A stretch of 64,000 nucleotides of DNA from FEN-1297 sp963787005 (GTDB taxonomy: Bacteria; Bacteroidota; Ignavibacteria; Ignavibacteriales; Ignavibacteriaceae). Under the pieces are notes generated by a model that ran no database searches, was not told the DNA's origin, and saw nothing but the letters and a program-made list of their open reading frames with translations. Where the stretch lies: assembly GCA_963787005.1 (NCBI GenBank), contig CAWBBX010000017.1, positions 1-64,000 of the forward strand. The letters are read 5' to 3'. The position numbers were made by a program, and so were the translations under genes. This document shows positions 38,801-49,222 of this stretch, piece after piece. The stretch's first letter is position 1. Each line of letters starts with the position of its first letter.

Positions 38801-40319
38801 GCGTGTTTTTGGAACCAGCCAGGATATAACAGAACGCAAACTTGCTGAGCTAAAACTTAAAGAAAGTGAAAGAAGGACAAAGGCGCTTCTGAATGCAAAC
38901 CCCGATATGATATTCCGGATGAACCGTGAGGGATTCTTCCTGGACTATAAAGCCGATACTGCAGAACTTTACGCACAAACCGAAACGTCAATCATCGGCA
39001 AAAAAAATAGAGACATCACACCTCCTGAGTTTGCAGATTTGATAGAAAGATACATCGGGCAAACCCTGGATAGCGGAGAGCTTCAGGAATTCGAATACAA
39101 AATGATAGCTCAGAAGCGCGGCCTGCGTGATTATGAAGCCCGTATGGTACCCAGCGGCAAAGACGAAATAATAGCAGTTGTACGCGATATAACCGATCGC
39201 AAACGTGTTGAGGAGGAATTAAAAATATCAGAAATAAAATTTCGTAATATCGTTGAAGGAACGAGAGCAATTCTCTTTAGCGTTAACAAACGCGGCCAAT
39301 TCACTTACCTTAATGAAGCGGCCTGCAATAAACTTGGGATGAATAACCGGGACTTAATCGGAAAATTTTATCTGAAATTCGTTCATATTGAAAGCCGTTC
39401 AGAAACTCATTCCACCTTTTCGGAGCAAATTTTGAATCCTACGCCTAATATAAGCGTTGATGTTCGAATTATGCCCAAAAGCGGAAATAATATCTGGCTC
39501 AATTTACTTGTTAATCCGATATATAAAGATGGAAATATTGAAGGCTTAAGCGCCGTCGGCCTTGATATTACTGACCGAAAGAAGATAGAAGAAGAAATAA
39601 AATTAAAAAATGACCAGCTGATTAAACTGGATGCGGAAAAAGATAAATTCTTTTCTATAATAGCTCACGATCTGAAAAGCCCTTTCAATGGTTTTTTAAA
39701 CCTGACAGAACTAATGGCGGATAGCAATGAAAAGTTTTCATTGGCCGAATTTACTGAAAAGAGTAAAATGCTAAACGAAGCCGCCCGAAATCTTTATAAG
39801 CTTCTGGAAAATTTACTGGAATGGTCTCAAGTTAAAAAAGGATCTATAATCTATACTCCAAAGGATATTGCTTTGGTGAAACTGGTTTTACAAAGTATTA
39901 ATACAATTAACCCGCGCGCCGTACAAAAAGGAATAACAATAATAAATGATGCGGTTGATGTACAAAATATTTACGCGGATGAAAAAATGATTGGTACTAT
40001 ACTCAGAAACCTTTTATCTAACGCGGTTAAATTCACAAGAACGGGTGGAAAAGTTATTGTTAAGTCCGAACGATCAAATAACGGCACAATTGAAATTTCA
40101 GTTACGGATAATGGAATTGGAATAGCAGAAAATGACATAAAGAGACTTTTTAAGGTAGAAGAAAAAGTCAGTTCCAAAGGAACGGACGGTGAATCCAGCA
40201 CAGGTTTAGGACTAATTCTTTGTAAAGAATTTGTAAATATGCATGGCGGTAAAATTTGGGTTGAGAGTGAAGAAGGAAAAGGAAGCACATTTTATTTTAC
40301 ACTTCGGGAAAGGAAATGA
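35880..40319 (+). CDS. CHASE-PAS7-histidine kinase, membrane sensor
   Basis: A 1,479-residue membrane kinase. Membrane segments at about 23-43 (FIITSLVLITCLVTTYFIW) and 325-345 (LILIIGLSISFLLAIITLLV) bracket a periplasmic CHASE domain (RSTRGLFDVS, YPGIQGVGFSLII, NLRAFGYDMFSEPVRRKAME). Seven PAS domains follow (about 370, 490, 620, 745, 865, 990 and 1,115), then HisKA with FFSIIAHDLKSPF (His near 1,262) and HATPase (NLLSNAVKFT, DNGIGIAEND, STGLGLILCKEF). CHASE domains bind small extracellular ligands such as cytokinin-like compounds; the ligand here is unknown. The start is TTG 35,880, inside the previous gene, and the coupling makes it believable. No receiver is attached. Confidence 0.88.
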   Translation: MKIKRQKNEVNNSPASLTKAMNRNRFIITSLVLITCLVTTYFIWNAANANREKELRSYFEFRIREINTRIEQRLTSYEQILRSTRGLFDVSAKVNRAEFHSFVNSMRLNKNYPGIQGVGFSLIIPSTSLKENIYNIRKEGFPKYKIWPEGKRETYTSIIYLEPFSNLNLRAFGYDMFSEPVRRKAMETARDSNTPAASGKIKLVQETGKSVQAGFLIYLPVYKNGTPYSNVSERRTNIIGWVYSPFRMDDFMKGLFGERAADIDLEIYDTKNISLETKMYDSKTDTAKMNQLVLRKGIIFNGHTWTVLVKSTPQLESRIGAGNANLILIIGLSISFLLAIITLLVENKRRQTILSNAERERTESRLLKSEKRYRGLFESAKDGIIILDAYTGKIVDVNPYLIEMLGYSHEELLVKELWEIGTFKNIAASKEAFLELQNKGYVRFEDMPLKTKNGQHIEVEFISNTYFVDNTKIIQCNIRNITERKLAEMKLKESEAKLTDAMKIAKLSTWEYNFALDRFTFPDQSFSLINTTAEHEGGNIMSSEQFAQKYIYPEDRVLIEKEIRKAFETPDPAYTSYMEYRVIFAPGEIGYFAANVRIEKDADNRTLKALGVNQDITDRKRMEEIVLRINKAVESSGEAICMSDPQGHHFYHNKAFTEIFKYTVEEVQAAGGGITVYVNKDVGRKVFDTIMEGGTWNGEVEMSSKSGRKFIVLLRADSIKNENGIIVGLVGIHTDITERKRAEESLRFFRMMIDKSQDAIEVIDVETARFIDVNEKACTGLGYSRSELLNMSVFDIDPNQNMQDFQQMIQNIRQSNSMTVESLHRRKDGSLFPVEINIAVVKLEKTYTIAIVRDITEKKLIENKLKRSEEQLKEAQSVGLIGSWEWDIVKNTGTMSDEMYKIFNINSSSFDVTIESFLETAIPEDRKMVQEIIMRSMKTHESTAFDFRTITPRGEIRWIHEKSTIEVDDKGNPKRVFGTSQDITERKLAELKLKESERRTKALLNANPDMIFRMNREGFFLDYKADTAELYAQTETSIIGKKNRDITPPEFADLIERYIGQTLDSGELQEFEYKMIAQKRGLRDYEARMVPSGKDEIIAVVRDITDRKRVEEELKISEIKFRNIVEGTRAILFSVNKRGQFTYLNEAACNKLGMNNRDLIGKFYLKFVHIESRSETHSTFSEQILNPTPNISVDVRIMPKSGNNIWLNLLVNPIYKDGNIEGLSAVGLDITDRKKIEEEIKLKNDQLIKLDAEKDKFFSIIAHDLKSPFNGFLNLTELMADSNEKFSLAEFTEKSKMLNEAARNLYKLLENLLEWSQVKKGSIIYTPKDIALVKLVLQSINTINPRAVQKGITIINDAVDVQNIYADEKMIGTILRNLLSNAVKFTRTGGKVIVKSERSNNGTIEISVTDNGIGIAENDIKRLFKVEEKVSSKGTDGESSTGLGLILCKEFVNMHGGKIWVESEEGKGSTFYFTLRERK
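37351..38100 (+). repeat. PAS-PAS cassette, copy in CHASE kinase
   Basis: Beginning at AAAGAAAGCGAAGCCAAG, about 750 bp covering two PAS domains is nearly identical at the nucleotide level to 43,189-43,930. The first half is also close to 33,291-33,660 in the first kinase. The matches end within coding sequence, so they mark recent recombination between paralogous kinases. Confidence 0.8.
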
Positions 40320-40382
40320 AACAGAACGACATAAAGACAAAGAAAAACAGACAAATTCAAGAGTACAAAATACAAGATTGTG

Positions 40383-40529
40383 ATGATTGAAATGATTGAT
40401 AAGCAGAAACATAAAAACAGGATTTCTAATAGCGGTGAATTATTTATCATCACTGCAAACAATTTTACAGATGCCTGGGAAATTATAATTTCGGGTTTTC
40501 CTGCAATTAAACCATCGGGATGGTTATGA
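40383..40529 (+). CDS. Possible 48-residue coupled small ORF
   Basis: An ATG frame in the 200-bp gap between two kinases encodes 48 residues, including SGELFIITANNFTDAWEIII. Its TGA overlaps the ATG of the next kinase as ATGA, a common sign of translational coupling. The composition is not obviously random, but there is no recognisable family and no strong ribosome binding site. It may be a leader peptide or chance. Confidence 0.3.
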   Translation: MIEMIDKQKHKNRISNSGELFIITANNFTDAWEIIISGFPAIKPSGWL

Positions 40530-43500
40530 AGATTAGGAACAAACTACTCCTCTCATTTTCGTTTTTCATTATTCCATTTTTGCTTTTAGGAATATTGACA
40601 AGCGTAATCATTGAGAAACAAGCTACCGAACACGCACTTTTACACGCAAAATTGTACGCCAATACTTTTGCCTTAACAATAGAAAGAGGAACAGGAAAAG
40701 ATAAAACCCTGCCACTATTTTTTAAAAGGGAAGACCTGGAAGATTACATTAATGACATTTATTTAATTCAAAAAATTGATCTGGTAGTTGTTGATACAAC
40801 CGGGATAATTATTGCAGATGTGATAAAGTCAGAAATCGGGAGCAAATACAATTTCGATAAAAACAATGAGGTGATGTTATCTATACGGGACGGCATTGAT
40901 AGAAATTTCAAAGAAGTAAGCGATGCATACCCCGGTGGTATATTCTTGTACGTTCACCGTATAGAGGCTGAAAACGGACAGGTTTTGGGCGCAGTGCTAA
41001 TTGAGTATTCATCAATTTTAAAAGAATCCCGGGCGAAAACTAGTATTGTAAGGACAAATTATTTTATATGCAACACTATTCTTCATTTTTATCTCAATCG
41101 TATTTGGTTTTGTTTTATCAAAAAAAATCAAAAATCCCATTTCAAACCTGATTGAGGCGGCCCGGAAATTTTCGCACGGCGACTTTTCGGTCAGGATAAA
41201 ATCCGGAAGGAAAGATGAACTGGGTGAATTAGAAAAAGCCTTCGATGAAATGATCGAACAGAAACAAAAATCCGATGAACAAATACTCCTGCTAAGCAAT
41301 ACATTAAAAAGCGCAAATGATATAATAGCCATAGCCGATACCGACTTTAAATTTCTATTTGTAAACGATGCTTTTTGCAGAGTATACGGTTATACGCGAG
41401 CAGAGTTGATAGGCCAATTTGTAGCATATAATGATTTCCGAAAATAATGAAACAGACCCAAATGAAACTGCGAATCCTAAAATACTTTTAGACGGATGGA
41501 AAGGTGAACAATGGAGCAGAACTAAAGACGGCAAAGAAATATTAGTTGAAATGCGTATTTCCCCCGTTAAGAATTTAAGAGGAGAGGTAATTGCTGCAGT
41601 TGCTGTTGCAAATGATATAACAGAAAAGAAAAAACTGGAAAAAGAGCTGCTCGAATCGAAACAGAAACTGGAAATGCTGATGACTTCGAGTTCTACAATG
41701 CTTTATTCGTGCGATGCTTTCGGTGATTTTGACGCTAAATTTATCAGCGGCAATTTTTCCTCCATTACCGGTTATCCCGGCGATTACTTTTATAAAAAAA
41801 GATGGTGGGCAGATAATATTCATCCGGATGATGTTAAGGGTGTGTTTAATAACCTGGAAGAACTATTTAAAAATGGCATTTATTCGCATGAATATCGCTT
41901 TTTGTTTAATGACGGCTCATGGCATTGGATGCACGATGACCTTAAAACTGATTAAAGATGAATTGGGAAATCCACTCGAACTTATCGGAACCTGGCAGGA
42001 TATAACAAAGCAGAAACTTGCGGAAGAAGCGTTAAAACGTCGTGAAAATGCATACCGAACACTTGCGGAAAATTTACCCGCTTCTGTTTACCGGCTCTAC
42101 CTGCGGGAAAGGGGTAAAATGGAATTTTTCAACAATGTTATTGAGCAAATTACCGGTTATACTAAAGATGAATTACGAAAAGGAGAAATTTGTTCCATTG
42201 ATCCGTTCATATCACCTGAAGACAAGCCACACGTGATGGAGGTTGTTAATAATGCGATAAAAAATAAAAGTGCATTTGAGGTTGAATACAGATTTAAAAG
42301 CAAGGACGGCCATTTAAGCCATTTTTATGAAAAGGGTATCCCGATTAGCGGGGAAGATGGAAAGCCCCTTTATATTGACGGCGTTATTTTTGATTTTACA
42401 GATCGCAAATTAGCAGAAATGAAACTAAAAGAAAGCGAAGAGAATTATAGAACTTTGTTTAAGAATGTACCTATTGGAATTGGTATCACGGATTTAACGG
42501 GCAACATTGTAACTTTTAATGATTCGATACTTGAACCCGGCGGTTATTCCCGTGATGATCTGATCAGAATCGGAAAAGTGGAGAATATTTATTATAATTT
42601 GTCTGACCGGGAAACACTTATTCCTTTATTAAAAGAAAAAGGAACCATTACTCAGCACCCTATAAAGTTTAAACGCAAAGACGGCTCTCCTTATGATACT
42701 TTATTAACACTATCAATAATCTATATTAATGATCGGCCCATGATCCAGGCGGTAGTAGAAGATATTACCGAGCGCAAGCTTGCAGAAGAAACATTAAAGA
42801 AACGTGAAAATTCTTATCGTACTCTATCTGAAAATCTACCGGCTTCAGTATACAGGCTTTATCTAAGAGAACGGGGCAGAATGGAATTTTTCAACAACGT
42901 TCTTGAACAAATTTCCGGTTATACCAAAGATGAACTGCGAAAAGGGGAATATTTGTTCTATTGACCCGTTTATATTATCTGAAGACAAACCTCATGTTGT
43001 AGAGGCAGTAACAAATGCAATAAGAAATAATTCTGAATTTGAGGTTGAATATAGATTCATTCGAAAAGACGGCAGTTTAAGCTTTTTCTATGAAAAAGGA
43101 AAACCAACACTTGGGGAGGATGGAAAGCCCCTCTATATTGAAGGTGTTATTTTTGATATTACTGAACGCAAACGAGCGGAAAAGGCACTGCTGGAAAGCG
43201 AAGCCAAGTTAACCGATGCAATGAAGATTGCCAAACTCAGTACATGGGAATATGACTGCGTTCTCGACCGGTTTACTTTTCCCGATCAATCCTTCTCACT
43301 AATTAATACAACAGCAGAACATGAAGGCGGTAATATCATGTCTTCCGGGCAGTTCGCGCAAAAGTATATTTACCCTGATGACCGGGTAATGATTGAAAAG
43401 GAAATTCGGAAAGCGTTGGAAACTCCGGATCCGGCTTATACTTCCCAAATGGAATACCGTGTAATTTATGCACCCGGTGAGATAGGCTACTTCGCAGCCA

Positions 43501-44681
43501 ATATTCGTATTGAGAAAGATGCAGATAATCGTACCATTAAGGCGCTCGGGGTTAACCAGGATATCACCGAACGCAAGCGGATGGAAGAGATAGTTCTTCG
43601 AATTAATAAGGCAGTAGAGAGTTCAGGTGATGCTATCTGCATGTCTGATTCTCAAGGACATCACTTTTATCACAACAAGGCGTATACGGAAATTTTTGGA
43701 TACACTACAAAGGAACTTGAAGCGGCAGGCGGCGGACAAAATGTTTATGTAGACAAGAATGTAGCCGGCGAGGTATTCGATGTAACTACAAAGGGCGGCA
43801 CCTGGAGTGGCGAGGTGGAGATGTTGTCAAAGAACAAGCGTAAATTCATTGTTTCGCTGCGGGCGGATGCGATAACCGACGCGAATGGAAAAATTGTGGG
43901 ATTAGTTGGAATGAATACAGATATTACACAACAAAAACGAGCTGAAGGAGAAATAAAGAAAAACAATAAGGAGCTTATCAAAATCAATGCGGAAAAAGAT
44001 AAATTCTTTTCTATAATAGCTCACGATCTGAAAAGCCCTTTCAACGGTTTTCTGAATTTAACAGAATTAATGGCTGATAAAACCGAAACTTTTTCACTTG
44101 CTGAATTTGCGGATTACAGTAAATCATTAAACGAATCTGCCCGTAGTCTTTATAAGCTTTTGGAAAATTTACTGGAATGGGCGCAAGTTCAGAAAGGCGC
44201 TATCAACTTTAATCCTAAAGATTCCGATTTATCGAAGATGGTTTCGCAAAGTATAGAAACAATTTACCAGCGGGCATTACAAAAAAGGATAGAAATTATT
44301 AATGAAATAGATGAGACACAGAAAGTTTACGCGGATGAAAAAATGATCGGCACAGTGCTCCGAAACCTATTATCCAATGCAGTTAAATTTACAAGAAAAG
44401 ACGGTAAAACTATTATAAAATCCGCACAATCAGATGACGGCAAAATTGAAGTATCGGTTGAGGACAATGGAGTCGGGATATCCGAAAAAAACATTAAGAG
44501 ACTTTTTAAAATAGAAGAGAAAGTAAGTTCGCAAGGAACCGATGGAGAATCGAGTACGGGATTGGGTCTGCTGCTGTGCAAGGAATTTATAGAAAGGAAC
44601 GGCGGTAAGATCTGGGTGGAGAGCGAAGAAGGAAAAGGGTCTAAGTTTACATTTACTTTACGTAAATCAATTAAGAGTTAA
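40526..44681 (+). pseudogene. HAMP-PAS-histidine kinase with four frameshifts
   Basis: A membrane kinase closely related in its N-terminal half to the intact 52,613-56,809 gene. Visible: membrane segment LLLSFSFFIIPFLLLGILTS, an extracellular sensor region (DYINDIYLIQKIDLVVVDTT), a second membrane segment and HAMP (DELGELEKAFDEMIE) readable only after a shift, several PAS domains, then HisKA (FFSIIAHDLKSPF) and HATPase (NLLSNAVKFT, STGLGLLLCKEF). The frame breaks near 41,050, 41,425, 41,947 (one extra A, CTTAAAACTG) and 42,950 (G run one too long). Comparison with the paralogue restores one continuous frame of about 1,385 codons. The four lesions in 2 kb, at least two in homopolymers, look like sequencing errors, but real decay is possible. 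ATG 40,526 overlaps the preceding small ORF. Confidence 0.8.
43189..43930 (+). repeat. PAS-PAS cassette, copy in HAMP kinase
   Basis: Second copy of the cassette described at 37,351. Long stretches match exactly, while flanking PAS domains differ. It sits directly before the HisKA domain here, whereas in the CHASE kinase four more PAS domains follow. Confidence 0.8.
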
Positions 44682-44696
44682 AAATAGGTTAGCATC

Positions 44697-47600
44697 ATGA
44701 AAAAGGATTTAAAAAACGGAGTTATAAATTCAGCGAGTAATCCGCCTCCGTTGAAAATCAATTTGAATTCCGGTGATGACGCCGGCCAATTTGCAGAGAA
44801 TATAATCAATACCGTAAGGGAACCTTTAATTGTACTCGATCAGGATTTAAAAGTAGTAACAGCCAGCCGTTCATTCTATGATTTCTTTAAGGTTAAGTCA
44901 GATGAAACAATCGGAAGACTAATATATGACCTGGGGAACCTACAGTGGAATATTCCTAAACTGAAAGAACTGCTTGAGACAATCCTTCCTGAAAAAACAA
45001 CATTCGATAACTACGAAGTTGAACACGATTTTCCCGCAATCGGTAAGCGCGTAATGTTATTGAATGCCCGGCAGATTGAAAGGGCTTTCGGAAAAGAGAA
45101 GATAATTCTTCTTGCCATTGAGGATATTACCGAACGAAGACATAAAGAAAAAACATTAAGTGAAAAGAACCGAATGACCAGCGAGTACCTGGACATTCTA
45201 CTGGATCACGCGCATGCACCGATTATTATCTGGGACTCTTCATTTGTTATAAAGCGTTTCAACCATGAATTTGAAAAACTAAGCGGTTATACTTCAGCCG
45301 AAGTAATAGATAAAAAAATTGATATACTCTTCTCGGAAGATAAAATTGATTTAACGCTTGAACTGATAAAAAGTAATATAAATACTGATAAATCGGAAAA
45401 TCTCGATATAGATATTTTAACAAAAGATAAAGATATCAAGACCGTCCTATGGAATTCCTCAAATATATTCGATAAGGAAGGAAACAAGATTGTTGCAACA
45501 ATTGCGCAGGATATAACCAGGCACAGACGAACTGAAGAAGCTTTACGCGATAGTGAGGCGAAGTTCCGGACTATGGTAGCACAAAGTCCGGATGGTATTT
45601 TTATCACGGATTTATCCGGTGCTTTTTTATCGGTAAACAAAGCTATGTGTGATTTACTAAAATATTCCGAAGAAGAATTATTATCGTTGAATATTTGGGA
45701 TATTGTGCCTAAAGAATACCTGCCGGTTCATAAGGCAAGATTAGCGGATATTATTAAAGGGAAAAGTATAAATAAAGCGGTAGAATATGAAGTAAAAGGA
45801 AAAGACGGGATTGTACATTTCGTAGAAGTCTTATCAACGCCTTTTTATAAGAAAGAAAAAATAATCGGAGCTCAAAGCATAGCCCGCGATATCACCGAGC
45901 GCAAGCGTGCGGAAGAAAAATTGCGCGAGAGCGAAGAAAGATTCCGGCATTCATTTGATTATTCCGCTTCAGCTTCCTGCATCATTAGTACCGAAGGGAA
46001 ATTCCAAAAAATTAATAAAGCTTTTTGCGAAATGACAGGTTATGAAAAAGATGAATTAAAGAACTTAACATTTACTGCTATCACGCATCCCGATGATATT
46101 TCTATCGGCTTATATCAGATTAAACAAATGTTAGACGGCAAAAATGTTACCGTATCATTTGAAAAACGATATATAAGAAAAGATAAACGGATAATTTGGT
46201 GTCACATTTCTAGTTCATTGGTTCGCAATGCAAATCATCAACCTCAATTTTTTATTTCTCAGATAATTGATATTACCGAAAGCAAACAAAAAGAGGAATC
46301 ACTCAGACTATTCCGCACACTGCTTGATAAGTCAAATGATGCTATCGAGCTAATTGATTTGGCAACGGGTCGGTTTATAGATGTTAATGAAAAAGCTTGT
46401 ACAGACCTTGGATACAGCCGCAGTGAGCTTTTAAGTATGTCGGTCTTTGATATAGACCCGAATCAAACTCCGCAAAATTACCAATCTACGGTGAGTGAAT
46501 TTGATCAATCAAAGCCAATAATTATAGAATCGGTGCACCGTCGTAAGGATGGTTCTACATTCCCGGTTGAGGTGAATATTACATTAGTTAAATTAGAAAA
46601 GATGTATACCATTGTTATAGTGAGGAACCTAACCGAGCGCAAAATTGCCGAGAAAGAATTAGCCGCATCGGAAGAAAGATACAGGCTGCTTTTCCAGAAT
46701 GCCGCGGAAGGAATATTATTAGTTGATGTTGAAACAAAAGAGTATAAACTTGTAAACAAAGCGGTATGCCAAATGTTCGGATATACTGAACAGGAGATGA
46801 TTGGCCTGAGTATTATGGATATGCATCCGCCGGAAAGCCTGGACTTTGTAATCTCCGAATTTGAATCGCAGGCGCAGGGCGATAGACCGTTTTCCGCTGA
46901 TATTCCCTGCCTGAGAAAAGACGGGACATTATTCTACGCGAACATTTATAATGCCGTTGTCTATATTGACGATAGGAAACATAATATCGGATTCTTTACC
47001 GACGTTACCGGACAAAAAGAAGCTATCGGCAAAATAAAATTATTCCGCACGTTGATCGATCAATCTAACGATGCAGTTGAACTTATTGACCTGGAAACAG
47101 GCAGTTTTCTGGACTGTAATGAAAAAGCATACCAGGAACTCGGCTACACACGCGAGGAATTACTCTCATTAAAGTTATTTGATATCGATCCGATTTTAAC
47201 AGAGGATAGTTTTCCCGAACGCATAAAATTGATTCGTGATTCAGGCAGTATACTCATAGAGGGAACCCATCGTAGAAAGGACGGCTCCGAATATCCCGTG
47301 GAGATAAACATTAAATATGTAAAGCTCGAGCGTGATTATATTGTTGCCGTTGTTCGTAACATAACCGAACGTAAACGAGCGGAAGAAGAAATATTAAACC
47401 TTGCAAAGTTTCCTTCGGAAAACCCAGATTCGGTATTGCGCATTGCTCAAGACGGAACATTGCAGTATATAAACGAAGCTGGAATGAGGCGATTATCTGA
47501 ATTAAAACTTCGAATTAAACAAATAGTACCCAAAATACTTCATGATGTCGTTTCCGAATCCTTTTACACCGGAACTATGCAAGAGATTCAACTTAATATT

Positions 47601-49217
47601 AAAGAAAAAGTACTTTCATTTCATGTTAAACCGATTATTGAAAAAGGTTATGCAAATCTGTATGCCAGAGATATCACCGAACTCAAAAAATTAGAGACAG
47701 ATTTATCTGCTGCGGCAGAGATTGCAAAACTTGGTTATTGGGAATATGATGTTGATGCCGGTCAATTTATTTTTAATGATCAGTATTACAGACTCATACA
47801 CGGTTCATCTACTGAAAATCAGGGCGGCAATATTATGAGTGCCGAAGAATTTGCAAAGAGACTTGTCTATCCTGATGATGCAAGTTCGATAGCTAATGCT
47901 CTAAATGCAGCAATAAGTTCACCGGATCCAAATTATTTAGGAAAGGGTGAGGCAAGAGTATTCCGCGACGATGGGGAAGTCGCAAATGTAAATGTTCAAT
48001 TTAAAGTTCTGAAAGATTCTTCGGGACATACATACAAAGTCTATGGCGTTAATCAAGACATTACCGAGCAAAAACATGCTGAAGCCAATTTGCGACAGAA
48101 AGAATACATGCTGTCTCAATCACAACGCTTTGCGCATATCGGAAGTTGGGGCTGGGATCTGAAAGGTCCAATCGAATGGTCCGATGAAACATATTGTGTC
48201 TACGGAGTGACACCAGAGATGTTTATTCCGACCGTTGAATCATTAGATAGTCTGATCCATCCTGAAGATCGTGTATTAATGCAGAAATGGATTCAAGCTA
48301 ATATTGAGGGTAAATCACCGCAAAGTTTGGAGTTCCGTACTATCATGTCCGACGGTTCTGTACATTTCATCAAAGGCACCGGTAATTTAATATATGATGA
48401 TGATGGCAAACCTCTCTATATGGCGGGTACGGTGCAAGACATTACCGAACTCAAAAAGGCGGAGCAAGAACTCATCGAAGCAAAAGAAAAAGCCGAAGAA
48501 ATGAACAGGCTCAAGACCAATTTTCTCGCTAATATGAGTCATGAATTACGCACTCCTCTAATCGGCATTTTGGGATATGCCGAGTTTTTAAGAAGCGAGT
48601 TGAAGGATAAAGAATTGCTTGAAATGGTAAATGCGATAAGAACCAGCGGAAATCGATTAAATAAGACTCTAAACAACATACTCAGTATTTCAAAAATAGA
48701 ATCCGAAAAACAGCAGGTAAATTTAAAAGAACATGATTTATTAAATCTTTTAAGGGAGCAAATAATATTATACAAAGCAGCGGCTGAAGAAAAGAACATA
48801 TCACTCAATTTTGAAACCGGGGAAGAAATTATAAATGCATATATAGATGAAAATATGTTTGTATCAATAATAAGTAATCTTTTAAACAACGCAATAAAAT
48901 ATACAGATATAGGGGGAGTAACATTAATTGCAAAGCGGGAAAAAGACTTTGCGGTTATAGAGGTTATAGATACGGGTATAGGCGTATCCGAGGATTTGCA
49001 GAAAATAATATTCGACCCATTCAGGCAGGCAAGCGAGGGATACGGCAGAAAATTTGAAGGAACCGGCCTTGGCTTAACTTTAATAAAAAAATATACTGAT
49101 TTATTGAGCGGAACATTATCTCTAAAAAGCAAACCGGGAGTCGGAAGTACATTTATCTTAAAGCTGCCTGTACATAAAAACATTTCCGAAGGTATCCTTA
49201 ACACAAACCTGGAGTAA
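44697..49217 (+). CDS. Multi-PAS (about 10) soluble histidine kinase
   Basis: A 1,506-residue protein without membrane segments. After a short polar N-terminus come about ten PAS domains; markers are NTVREPLIVLDQDLKVV (near 38), LDILLDHAHAPIIIWDSS, FRTMVAQSPDGIFITD, FRHSFDYSASASCIIS, LFRTLLDKSNDAIELID, YRLLFQNAAEGILLVD, LFRTLIDQSNDAVELID, LRIAQDGTLQYINEAG, LGYWEYDVDAGQFIFN and FAHIGSWGWDLKG. HisKA (FLANMSHELRTPL, His near 1,279) and HATPase (NLLNNAIKYTD, DTGIGVSEDL, GTGLGLTLIKKY) follow. The core is the usual HELRTP type, unlike the AHDLKSP core of its upstream neighbours. The response regulator starts 5 bp downstream and is the likely partner. Paralogue of 57,059-61,639. Confidence 0.92.
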   Translation: MKKDLKNGVINSASNPPPLKINLNSGDDAGQFAENIINTVREPLIVLDQDLKVVTASRSFYDFFKVKSDETIGRLIYDLGNLQWNIPKLKELLETILPEKTTFDNYEVEHDFPAIGKRVMLLNARQIERAFGKEKIILLAIEDITERRHKEKTLSEKNRMTSEYLDILLDHAHAPIIIWDSSFVIKRFNHEFEKLSGYTSAEVIDKKIDILFSEDKIDLTLELIKSNINTDKSENLDIDILTKDKDIKTVLWNSSNIFDKEGNKIVATIAQDITRHRRTEEALRDSEAKFRTMVAQSPDGIFITDLSGAFLSVNKAMCDLLKYSEEELLSLNIWDIVPKEYLPVHKARLADIIKGKSINKAVEYEVKGKDGIVHFVEVLSTPFYKKEKIIGAQSIARDITERKRAEEKLRESEERFRHSFDYSASASCIISTEGKFQKINKAFCEMTGYEKDELKNLTFTAITHPDDISIGLYQIKQMLDGKNVTVSFEKRYIRKDKRIIWCHISSSLVRNANHQPQFFISQIIDITESKQKEESLRLFRTLLDKSNDAIELIDLATGRFIDVNEKACTDLGYSRSELLSMSVFDIDPNQTPQNYQSTVSEFDQSKPIIIESVHRRKDGSTFPVEVNITLVKLEKMYTIVIVRNLTERKIAEKELAASEERYRLLFQNAAEGILLVDVETKEYKLVNKAVCQMFGYTEQEMIGLSIMDMHPPESLDFVISEFESQAQGDRPFSADIPCLRKDGTLFYANIYNAVVYIDDRKHNIGFFTDVTGQKEAIGKIKLFRTLIDQSNDAVELIDLETGSFLDCNEKAYQELGYTREELLSLKLFDIDPILTEDSFPERIKLIRDSGSILIEGTHRRKDGSEYPVEINIKYVKLERDYIVAVVRNITERKRAEEEILNLAKFPSENPDSVLRIAQDGTLQYINEAGMRRLSELKLRIKQIVPKILHDVVSESFYTGTMQEIQLNIKEKVLSFHVKPIIEKGYANLYARDITELKKLETDLSAAAEIAKLGYWEYDVDAGQFIFNDQYYRLIHGSSTENQGGNIMSAEEFAKRLVYPDDASSIANALNAAISSPDPNYLGKGEARVFRDDGEVANVNVQFKVLKDSSGHTYKVYGVNQDITEQKHAEANLRQKEYMLSQSQRFAHIGSWGWDLKGPIEWSDETYCVYGVTPEMFIPTVESLDSLIHPEDRVLMQKWIQANIEGKSPQSLEFRTIMSDGSVHFIKGTGNLIYDDDGKPLYMAGTVQDITELKKAEQELIEAKEKAEEMNRLKTNFLANMSHELRTPLIGILGYAEFLRSELKDKELLEMVNAIRTSGNRLNKTLNNILSISKIESEKQQVNLKEHDLLNLLREQIILYKAAAEEKNISLNFETGEEIINAYIDENMFVSIISNLLNNAIKYTDIGGVTLIAKREKDFAVIEVIDTGIGVSEDLQKIIFDPFRQASEGYGRKFEGTGLGLTLIKKYTDLLSGTLSLKSKPGVGSTFILKLPVHKNISEGILNTNLE

Positions 49218-49222
49218 AAATT

